Positions 57,882-64,000 of a stretch of 64,000 nucleotides of DNA are shown here, piece after piece; positions within the stretch are counted from its first letter, which is position 1; each line of letters begins with the position of its first letter. Origin of the DNA: Micromonospora coerulea. Lineage in GTDB: Bacteria > Actinomycetota > Actinomycetes > Mycobacteriales > Micromonosporaceae. The stretch is taken from the NCBI RefSeq assembly GCF_016598485.1, contig NZ_JAEMUW010000023.1:1-64000 (forward strand), in the 5' to 3' direction. The notes beneath the pieces are model-generated. The model saw only the letters and a program-made list of their open reading frames with translations. It made no database searches and was not told the origin of the DNA. A program made the position numbers and the translations under genes.

Positions 57882-59212
57882 CCCCGCCTCCCTCGGCTGA
57901 TCGCGGCCAGCCCGCCGGCCAGCAGCGCCACCGCGCCGGCCGCCACCGCCCCGACCACCTGGTACTGCCGGCGCACCCGGCGGCGCACCTGGGCGTACGG
58001 GGTGGTGGAGAAGGAGACCAGCTCGTACTGCGAAACGTACCGGCCGGGCAGGGCCCGTTCCAGGGCGTGTTCGATGCGCTTGCGGGTCTGGAAGACCGGC
58101 GAGGCGACCTTGTCCCGCATCTCCACGAAGTTGGCCAGCGCCATCCGGGCGATCGCCTCGGCGTTGGCCTGCCGCCGGTGCTGGAACAGCGGCAGCGCCG
58201 CCGACCACTCGTCGCCGCACTCGTCGAGGCAGCGGTCCAGCTCCACCACGTCCTCGAACGCGCAGTTGGCGCCCTGGCCGTAGAACGGCACGATCGCGTG
58301 CGCGGCGTCGCCGAGCAGGCCGACCTTCCCGTCCACCTGCCAGGGGGTGCAGCGGACCGTGCCGAGCACGCCGACCGGGTTGTGCTGGTAGTCGTCGACG
58401 AGGTTCGGGGCCAGCGGCACCAGATCCGGATAGTGCTTCGCGAAGTGCTGCTCGATGGCCGCCGGGCTGCCCAGCGAGGCGAAGCTGGCAGTGCCGTGGG
58501 TCGGCCAGAAGAGCGTGCAGGTGAAGGAGCGGTCCGGGTTCGGCAGGGCGATCATCATCGAGGTGCCCCGCGGCCAGATGTGCAGCGCGTCCGGGTCGAG
58601 CGCGAAATCCCCGCCGACCGGCGGGACGGTGAGCTCCTTGTAGCCGTAGTCGAGGAAGTCCAGGCTCTCGGTCAGCACCCCGTACCCGAGGAGTTGCCCG
58701 CGCACGGCGGAGCCGGCGCCGTCGGCGCCCAGGACGACCGAGGCGGCGGCGCTGACCTTGCCCTGCGGGGTCTCGAAGGTCATCTCGCCGGTGGCCGGGT
58801 CGAGGCCGACCAGCCGGTGATCGAAGGCGATCCGCACCCCGGGCAGCTTGCCGGCCGTGTCGAGCAGCGCGTTGTTCAGCGCGCCCCGGCTGATCGAGTT
58901 GATCGCCCGGTCGCCAGAGACGCTGTACGACTGGAACTGCGCCGCCCCCGCCACCGGGTGGATCATCCGGCCGCGCATCGGCAGCGCGTCCGCCATCACC
59001 TGCTCGGCCAGGCCGATCCGACGCAGCGCGTCGAGGCCGCGCTCGGACAGCGCCAGGTTGATCGAGCGACCCCGCTCGACCGTGCCGGTACGCGGATCCG
59101 GCCGCCGCTCGTAGAGGGCCACCGGGTACCCGCGCCGGGCCAGGAAGCAGGCCAGCAGGCAGCCGGCCAGCCCGGCCCCGACCACGGCGATCTCGTCGCG
59201 CTCCGTACTCAT
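57878..59212 (-). CDS. kmo: Kynurenine 3-monooxygenase
   Basis: This 444-aa FAD enzyme hydroxylates kynurenine to 3-hydroxykynurenine with NADPH and O2. It shows the Rossmann motif VVGAGLAGCLLACFLARRGYPVALYERR, the KMO-specific GRSINLALSERG (about residues 48-59), the DG motif VLGADGAGSAVR and the GD motif GLLGDAAHAIVPFYGQGANCAFED. The C-terminus ends with a hydrophobic helix (VVGAVAAGAVALLAGGLAAI) after a basic stretch, so it may be membrane-attached like the eukaryotic enzyme. Its ATG shares one base with the kynU stop. Confidence 0.95.
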   Translation of the reverse strand: MSTERDEIAVVGAGLAGCLLACFLARRGYPVALYERRPDPRTGTVERGRSINLALSERGLDALRRIGLAEQVMADALPMRGRMIHPVAGAAQFQSYSVSGDRAINSISRGALNNALLDTAGKLPGVRIAFDHRLVGLDPATGEMTFETPQGKVSAAASVVLGADGAGSAVRGQLLGYGVLTESLDFLDYGYKELTVPPVGGDFALDPDALHIWPRGTSMMIALPNPDRSFTCTLFWPTHGTASFASLGSPAAIEQHFAKHYPDLVPLAPNLVDDYQHNPVGVLGTVRCTPWQVDGKVGLLGDAAHAIVPFYGQGANCAFEDVVELDRCLDECGDEWSAALPLFQHRRQANAEAIARMALANFVEMRDKVASPVFQTRKRIEHALERALPGRYVSQYELVSFSTTPYAQVRRRVRRQYQVVGAVAAGAVALLAGGLAAISRGRRG

Positions 59213-60486
59213 CAATGCTTCTCCACCGTCGCGGCCAGCGCGTCGGCGACCCGCCAGCAGTCGTGGTACGTCGAATAGAGCGGCACCGCGGCGAACCGGA
59301 CGACGTTCGGTTCCCGGGCGTCGGCGATCACGCCGTGCTCGTGGCGCAGCCGCTTGGTCAGCTCGTTGGCGCTGCCCACCCCGATCCGCACCGAGAGCTG
59401 GCAGCCCCGGCGCTCCGGGTCGCGCGGCGTGATCACGGTCAACGGCCGGTCGGCGGTCACCTCGTCGAGCAGCCGCTCCAGATATCCGGTGAGCCGCAGG
59501 CTGCGCTCGCGCAGGGCCGGCATGCCGACGGCGTCGAAGAGCTCCAGCGAGGTGCGGACCGGGCCCATCGCGAAGATCGGCGGGTTGGAGATCTGCCAGG
59601 CCTCCACGGTGGCCGGCGGCCGGGAGACCGGGGTCATCTCGAACCGGGTGGCCGCCGCGGTGCTCCACCAGCCCTCGAAGCGCGGCAGGTCGGGGTCGCC
59701 GAGGTGCCGCTCGTGGACGAAGACGCCGGCGAGGGCGCCCGGCCCGGAGTTGAGGTACTTGTAGGAACACCAGGCGGCAAAGTCGACGTCCCAGTCGTGC
59801 AGCGCCAGCGGCACGTTGCCCACCGCGTGCGCCAGGTCCCAGCCCACGACCGCCCCGGCGGCCCGGCCGGCGGCGGTGATCGCCGGGATGTCCATCAGCT
59901 CGCCGGTCAGGTAGTTGACCCCGCCGAGCAGCACCAGCGCCACGGTGTCGCCCTCGGCGGCCAGGAAGTCGGTGACGTCCTCCGTCCGGAGGGTGTCCTC
60001 GCCGGCGCGCGGGGTCAGCCGGACCACCGTGGTGTCCGGGTCGAGGCCGTGGAAGCGGGCCTGGCTGCGCACCGCGTAGCTGTCCGACGGGAAGGCGCTG
60101 TCCTCGATGACGATCCGGGTCCGCGCGCCCGTCGGCCGGTAGAAGCTCACCATCAGCAGGTGCAGGTTGACCGTGAGGGAGTTCATCACCACGGTCTCCG
60201 CGGGCCGGGCGCCGACCAGTCGCGCGGCCGGCGCCGTCAACAGCTCGTGGTACGGCAGCCAGGGCCGCTCCGCCTCCAGGTGCCCCTCCACGCCCAGCCG
60301 GCTCCACGCCGCCAGGTCGGCCAGCAGTTCGTCCCGGGTGGCCCGGGGCTGGAGGCCGAGCGAGTTTCCGGCCAGGTACGCCACCTCGGGGTAGCGCCCA
60401 CCCTCGGCCGGCGGCACGTGGAACAGGTGCCGGCGTCCGGGGTCGGCGGCGTCCAGGCGGTGCGCTTCGCTTTCCAGGGAGTTCAT
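59212..60486 (-). CDS. kynU: Kynureninase
   Basis: This 424-aa PLP enzyme cleaves 3-hydroxykynurenine (or kynurenine) to 3-hydroxyanthranilate (or anthranilate) and alanine. Conserved features are YLAGNSLGLQP, EDSAFPSDSYAV, VGWDLAHAVGNVPLALHDWDVDFAAWCSYKYLNSGPG with the PLP Lys (about 242), and FEGWWST. It starts 14 bases after the tryptophan dioxygenase stop and is the second gene of the operon. The length is normal. Confidence 0.96.
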   Translation of the reverse strand: MNSLESEAHRLDAADPGRRHLFHVPPAEGGRYPEVAYLAGNSLGLQPRATRDELLADLAAWSRLGVEGHLEAERPWLPYHELLTAPAARLVGARPAETVVMNSLTVNLHLLMVSFYRPTGARTRIVIEDSAFPSDSYAVRSQARFHGLDPDTTVVRLTPRAGEDTLRTEDVTDFLAAEGDTVALVLLGGVNYLTGELMDIPAITAAGRAAGAVVGWDLAHAVGNVPLALHDWDVDFAAWCSYKYLNSGPGALAGVFVHERHLGDPDLPRFEGWWSTAAATRFEMTPVSRPPATVEAWQISNPPIFAMGPVRTSLELFDAVGMPALRERSLRLTGYLERLLDEVTADRPLTVITPRDPERRGCQLSVRIGVGSANELTKRLRHEHGVIADAREPNVVRFAAVPLYSTYHDCWRVADALAATVEKH

Positions 60487-60500
60487 GTGCTCTTCTCCGG

Positions 60501-61409
60501 TCACATCGCGGTCCGGGCCGACCACAGCTCCGGGAAGACCACCCGGGCCATGCTGCGCTGCAACCAGGCCAGCCCGGCGGAGCCGCCGCTGCCGACCTTG
60601 GCACCCATGGTCCGCTGCACCGCCTTGATGTGGTGCCAGCGCCAGTCGCCGAACCGCTCGGCCACCTCGGTCAACGCCTCCCCGAGCAGCCTCAGGTGGT
60701 TGTCCGGGCCACCGTCGGCGTAGATCCGCACCCAGGCCGCCTCGACCGCCGGGTCCGGCTCGTGCTCGACCGCCACGTCCCGGTCCAGCAGCTCGGCGGG
60801 AAGGTCGAAGCCGCGCCGGGAGAGCAGGGCCACCACGTCGTCCCACAGGCTCGGCGCGGCGAGCGCGGCGGTCAGCTCGGCGTACACCTCGGTCTGCCGG
60901 CGGAACGGGCGGATCAGCGTCGGGTCGCGCAGGCCGAGCAGGAACTCCAGCTGCCGGTACATCGCCGACTGGAAGCCGGACCCCTCGCCGAGCAGGTTGC
61001 GGAACCGGTTGAAGTCCGCCGGGGTCATCCAGCGCAGGCCCTGCCAGGCGGCGTTCAATCCCTCCAGGTGCAGGGCGGCGCGGCGCAGCGAGGGCAGCGC
61101 CTCCCAGATCCGGTCGGCCTGCAGCTGTCGCTGGGCCTCGCGCAGCTCGTGGCAGGTCAGCCCGAAGTACAGCTCCATGATCTGGCTGACCATCAGGAAG
61201 GACATCTCGCCCGGGTCGTCGCTGAGCGGCTGCTGGAGCCGGTGCAGCGTGCTCGCCCGCACGTACGCGTCGTAGGGCACCCGCTCGGCGAACTCCAGCG
61301 TCGGTTCGCCGCCGTTGCGCGCCGCCCGGGCCGCCCGCTGCTGCGGGGTGGCCGGACGTACCGCCGCGGTCACCATCGGTGACCGCAGGTCCGTCTGCTC
61401 CACTGTCAT
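60501..61409 (-). CDS. kynA: Tryptophan 2,3-dioxygenase
   Basis: TDO is a heme enzyme that opens the indole ring of L-tryptophan to N-formylkynurenine. ATG 61409 gives 302 aa. Landmarks are VRASTLHRLQQPLSDDPGEMSFLMVSQIMELYFGLTCHELR, FNRFRNLLGEGSGFQSAMYRQLEFLLG and WRWHHIKAVQRTMGAKVGSGGSAG, with the proximal heme His in the last. The N-terminal 30 residues are unlike other TDOs, so the true start could be further in. It heads the operon and is divergent from the Lrp/AsnC regulator. Confidence 0.95.
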   Translation of the reverse strand: MTVEQTDLRSPMVTAAVRPATPQQRAARAARNGGEPTLEFAERVPYDAYVRASTLHRLQQPLSDDPGEMSFLMVSQIMELYFGLTCHELREAQRQLQADRIWEALPSLRRAALHLEGLNAAWQGLRWMTPADFNRFRNLLGEGSGFQSAMYRQLEFLLGLRDPTLIRPFRRQTEVYAELTAALAAPSLWDDVVALLSRRGFDLPAELLDRDVAVEHEPDPAVEAAWVRIYADGGPDNHLRLLGEALTEVAERFGDWRWHHIKAVQRTMGAKVGSGGSAGLAWLQRSMARVVFPELWSARTAM

Positions 61410-61547
61410 CTCCCTCCGTACGCCGGGTAGCGTCATGATCCCGCAGCTGGATCGGCAGATGGAATGCCTGTTCAACGGCGGTACGGTGGGCGGACCTGCC
61501 GGATCGAAACCGGATTCGGATTCGGGTTCACGAAGGAAAGGTCACGC
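61410..61547. promoter_or_regulatory. Divergent control region of the kynurenine operon and its regulator
   Basis: These 138 bases separate kynA from the Lrp/AsnC gene and must contain both promoters. The stretch CCGGATCGAAACCGGATTCGG near 61500-61520 has CCGGAT twice in direct repeat and could be part of a regulator site. No confident -10/-35 pair is assigned. Confidence 0.4.
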
Positions 61548-62021
61548 ATGGACGACATGGACTGGGCGCTACTGCGGGAGCTCCAGGCCGACGCCCGGCT
61601 CTCGTTCAGCGAGCTGTCCCGGCGGGTGCACCTGTCACCGCCGGCGGTGGCCGAGCGGGTCCGCCGGCTGGAGGAGTCGGGCGTGATCACCGGCTACCAC
61701 ACGCACGTCGACCTGGCCCGGGCCGGCCGCAGCGTGGTCGCGCTGATCCGGATGTCCTGCTACGGCCCGCGCTGCATCCTGCACGACCCCGAGGTGGCCG
61801 GCTGGCCGGAGATCCTGGAGATCCACCGGATCACCGGGGACGCGTGCAGCATGCTCAAGGTGGCGGCCGGGTCGATCGACGAGTTCGAGGGGGTCATCGA
61901 CCGCCTCGCCCCGTACGGCCAACCGTCGAGCACCATGGTGCTGTCCACTCCGCTGGACTGGCAGCCGGTGACCCCGCTCCCGCCGCCGGGCGGCGCGACC
62001 CCACCGGCCCGCCGCCGCTGA
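61548..62021 (+). CDS. Lrp/AsnC-family regulator, probable kynurenine-operon regulator
   Basis: ATG 61548 (MDDMDWALLRELQADARLS) gives 157 aa. The N-terminal winged helix is FSELSRRVHLSPPAVAERVRRLEESGVITGYHTHVDLARAG; the C-terminal RAM domain contains ILEIHRITGDACSMLKVAAGSIDEFEGVIDRL. Divergence from the tryptophan-degradation operon parallels KynR of Pseudomonas, an Lrp-type activator that responds to kynurenine. The ligand here is inferred. The last 20 residues are a Pro-rich tail. Confidence 0.9.
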   Translation: MDDMDWALLRELQADARLSFSELSRRVHLSPPAVAERVRRLEESGVITGYHTHVDLARAGRSVVALIRMSCYGPRCILHDPEVAGWPEILEIHRITGDACSMLKVAAGSIDEFEGVIDRLAPYGQPSSTMVLSTPLDWQPVTPLPPPGGATPPARRR

Positions 62022-62107
62022 CCGGGGTTTGCCCCTGGGCCAGCGGGAATGCAGCCCGCACTGCCCGTCAGCAGGATTCCGGTGCACCGCACCGGAAGGG
62101 GGGAATC

Positions 62108-62617
62108 ATGCGGGGGCTTGTGACACATCGCGCCCTGTCCGCCGTACTGGGGGTGCTGGTGCTGATCGGGGCGTTCGTCCTGAGTACCGGCACCCCGGCC
62201 CGGGCCGGGGAGAACACGTTCGTCGAGGTCACGCCGAACAGCGCGCAGGCCGGCAGCCGGGTGAACATCCGGGCCAGCTGCGACAACGACAACAACCGCC
62301 AGGCGGAGGTGAACTCGGACGCCTTCGGCCGGGTGATGCTCCGCCCGGACAACGGCTTCCTCACTGGCGCCGTCACCATCCCGGGGAACAAGGCGCCCGG
62401 GGACTACCCGGTCGACCTGCGCTGCAACAACGGCAACACCGCGTCCACCATCCTCACCGTGCTGAACATGGCCCAGCCGAGCAAGGGCCCGGCGACCGGC
62501 GGCGGTGGCACCGCGACCGGCCGGGGCACCGGCTCGCTGCTGCTGGTCGGTGGGCTCGTCGCGGTGGCGGTGGTGGCCGGCGTCAGCGCTCGTCGCAGGA
62601 CCGGGTCCCGCGTCTGA
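62108..62617 (+). CDS. Secreted, C-terminally anchored protein, 169 aa
   Basis: ATG 62108 follows GGAAGGGGGGAATC. A signal peptide (MRGLVTHRALSAVLGVLVLIGAFVLSTGTPARA, cleavage after about residue 33), an Ig-like beta domain with two Cys (VEVTPNSAQAGSRVNIRASCDNDNN ... VDLRCNNGN), a Gly/Thr-rich linker and a C-terminal helix plus Arg-rich end (LLLVGGLVAVAVVAGVSARRR) are visible. This is the layout of a surface protein, but there is no LPxTG-type motif. It precedes a sortase gene by 12 bases, so the two may be co-transcribed. Confidence 0.8.
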   Translation: MRGLVTHRALSAVLGVLVLIGAFVLSTGTPARAGENTFVEVTPNSAQAGSRVNIRASCDNDNNRQAEVNSDAFGRVMLRPDNGFLTGAVTIPGNKAPGDYPVDLRCNNGNTASTILTVLNMAQPSKGPATGGGGTATGRGTGSLLLVGGLVAVAVVAGVSARRRTGSRV

Positions 62618-62629
62618 CGAGGTGCGGCC

Positions 62630-63964
62630 ATGGCCCGCTCACCTGACCGGGGCGCCCGCCCGACATCAGACCCGGACACGGCCGCCCGCGGCCGGATCAC
62701 CGGGACGGCGCGGGGCCGGATGGCACGAACCCGCCCGACCGGGACCGTCAGCGGCCGCCCGGCCGGAACGGTTCTGGGCCGGATCACCGGGACGGCGCGC
62801 GGCCGGATGGCACGAGCCCGCCCGACCGGGACGGTCAGCGGCCGCCCGACCGGAACGGTTCTGGGCCGCCCGACCGGGACGGTTCTGGGCCGCCCGACCG
62901 CGACGGCCAGCGGCCGCCCGACCGGGACGGTTCTGGGCCGGATCACCGGGACGGCGCGGGGCCGGATGGCACGAGGCCGCCCGACCGGGACGGTCAGCGA
63001 CCGCCGGGCCGGGACGGTTCTGGGCCGGATCACCGGAGCGGCGCGGGGCCGCCAGGTCGGGGCCGGGCGGGGCCGGGACGACCGGGCGACGCGACGCGGC
63101 GTCGACGCGGCCACGCCGCGCCGGCAGCCCCCGCAGCCGTCCGCCGGCCGGGGGCGGGACCCCGGCCGGACCGGGAGCCACGGCGCGGCCGCGGCGCGGT
63201 TGCTGTCCCAGGCGGCGCGCCGGTTCGCCCGCGCGGCCGGGCACGCCTTCACGGCCAGCGTCCCCACAACCGACCCACGGGCCCGGCCGGTGTCCGCCGC
63301 GGCCGTACGGGCGGCAACGGCGACCGGCCGGTGGCGGTCCGTGCGACAACGCGGTCCGGGCGCCCCGGTGCTGGTGATCGCGGCGCTGATGGTGCTGATC
63401 GTGGCGATGCTCGGCGTGGAACGCGTCACCGGGATCAGCGTGCTGCCGGACCAGCTCAGCGCCGGCCTGCGCCCGCCGCCGAAGAAGTTCCCGGTGCTGC
63501 CGGCGAGCCCACCGACGGACATCGCGATCGGCCGGATCGACCTGCGGGCCCCGGTGCACCGGGTCGGCATCGCGCCGGACGGCAGCATCGCGGTGCCGGA
63601 CGTCGGACGCTCCGGCGAGGCCGGCTGGTACGACCAGGGACCGACCCCCGGCCAGTACGGCCCGGCGGTGATCGTCGGGCACGTGGACACCACCACCGGA
63701 CCGGCCGTCTTCCACGAGCTGAAGAACCTGGACGACGGCGACCGGGTCGAGGTGACCCGGGCGGACCGGTCGGTGGCCGTCTTCGAGGTCACCTCGGTGC
63801 AGCGGTACGGCAAGGAGCGGCTGCCCGTCGACGAGGTCTTCGGGGACTTCAGCCGGCCCAACCTGCGCCTGATCACCTGCGGCGGCCGCTGGGTCGGCGG
63901 CCAGACCGGGTACGCCGACAACCTGGTGGTCTACGCGTCCCTGGTCCAGGCGCGTCGCGCCTGA
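62630..63964 (+). CDS. Sortase (class E/F-like) with long repetitive N-terminal region
   Basis: The C-terminal 200 residues are a sortase: catalytic His in VIVGHVDTTTGPAVFHEL and Cys in LRLITCGGRW, ending GYADNLVVYASLV. One membrane helix (APVLVIAALMVLIVAMLGV, about 245-262) precedes it. The first 240 residues are cytoplasmic and very rich in Arg, Gly and Thr, with many repeats of RPTGTVLG/RITGTARGRMAR. Most sortases have only a short N-terminus, so a start further in is possible. Sortases join surface proteins to the wall; the secreted protein upstream is a possible but motif-lacking substrate. Confidence 0.82.
   Translation: MARSPDRGARPTSDPDTAARGRITGTARGRMARTRPTGTVSGRPAGTVLGRITGTARGRMARARPTGTVSGRPTGTVLGRPTGTVLGRPTATASGRPTGTVLGRITGTARGRMARGRPTGTVSDRRAGTVLGRITGAARGRQVGAGRGRDDRATRRGVDAATPRRQPPQPSAGRGRDPGRTGSHGAAAARLLSQAARRFARAAGHAFTASVPTTDPRARPVSAAAVRAATATGRWRSVRQRGPGAPVLVIAALMVLIVAMLGVERVTGISVLPDQLSAGLRPPPKKFPVLPASPPTDIAIGRIDLRAPVHRVGIAPDGSIAVPDVGRSGEAGWYDQGPTPGQYGPAVIVGHVDTTTGPAVFHELKNLDDGDRVEVTRADRSVAVFEVTSVQRYGKERLPVDEVFGDFSRPNLRLITCGGRWVGGQTGYADNLVVYASLVQARRA
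62693..63060 (+). repeat. Tandem repeats inside the sortase gene
   Basis: A 24-base unit (coding RPTGTVLG or RPTGTVSG) and a larger unit of about 31 codons (RITGTARGRMARxRPTGTVSGRPxGTVLG) recur with few changes. Repeats of this kind can expand or contract by slippage and are easily misassembled. Confidence 0.8.
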
Positions 63965-63971
63965 CCCGCGG

Positions 63972-64000
63972 TCAGGCCGCCACCTCGGGCTCGCGCAGGT
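63972..64000 (-). CDS. Possible 3' end of a gene cut by the window edge
   Basis: The minus strand reads LREPEVAA followed by TGA at 63972-63974. Eight codons are too few to identify a protein; it is noted only because it converges on the sortase gene. Confidence 0.2.

Noticed and set aside
62404..63921. A 505-codon open frame opposite the sortase
   Set aside because: It is made of mirrored repeat sequence (RPRTVPVGRPLTVPV) with no domain; the plus-strand frame has a membrane helix and sortase active site.

Overview
The window is chromosomal DNA of a very GC-rich filamentous actinobacterium, most likely Micromonospora or a close relative in the Micromonosporaceae. The signs are the tig-clpP1-clpP2-clpX order, a mycothiol-dependent reductase, an Eis-type acetyltransferase, frequent GTG/TTG starts, four-base stop/start overlaps, and a conjugative element of the AICE type (actinomycete integrative and conjugative element). 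The genus is an inference; nothing in the window proves it.

Layout. 0.5-7.7 kb: housekeeping genes (nitrilase-type amidohydrolase, a frameshifted EamA exporter divergent from an XRE/cupin regulator, clpX, clpP2, clpP1, tig, tRNA-Pro). 7.94 kb: tRNA-Gly(TCC), the attachment site of a 14.1-kb element (about 7970-22067) bounded by 45-bp direct repeats of the tRNA 3' end. The element carries a tyrosine integrase, an XRE regulator, an excisionase-like gene, a long rightward operon of short overlapping genes with a P-loop replication protein, a probable iteron origin, a 2OG-Fe(II) oxygenase and a nucleotidyltransferase, and a leftward transfer operon with an FtsK/TraB ATPase.

22-32 kb is a zone of mobile-element debris: three remnants of related integrase 3' ends, a fourth and different frameshifted integrase next to a tRNA-Arg 3' fragment, and a group II intron of about 2.2 kb whose 5' end abuts that fragment. 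A YtrA-type GntR/ABC operon and several membrane-protein genes lie among them. 32-50 kb holds ordinary chromosomal genes: membrane proteins, DUF4331, GrpB, propionyl-CoA synthetase, Eis-like acetyltransferase, RpiB, DUF1015, mycothiol-dependent reductase, aminopeptidase N, DUF5130 and an amidase.

50.8-61.4 kb is an eleven-gene leftward operon, nearly all genes overlapping by 1-8 bases, that encodes tryptophan breakdown through kynurenine and 3-hydroxyanthranilate and then the 2-aminomuconate (meta-cleavage) route to pyruvate and acetyl-CoA. An Lrp/AsnC regulator is divergent from it. The only expected enzyme not seen is kynurenine formamidase. The window ends with a secreted protein and a sortase that has an exceptionally long repetitive N-terminal region.

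Three otherwise sound genes (EamA, a conserved small protein at 23.8 kb, and a GNAT) are each broken by an apparent one-base deletion; two of these fall in short C/G runs, so sequencing error must be excluded before they are called pseudogenes.
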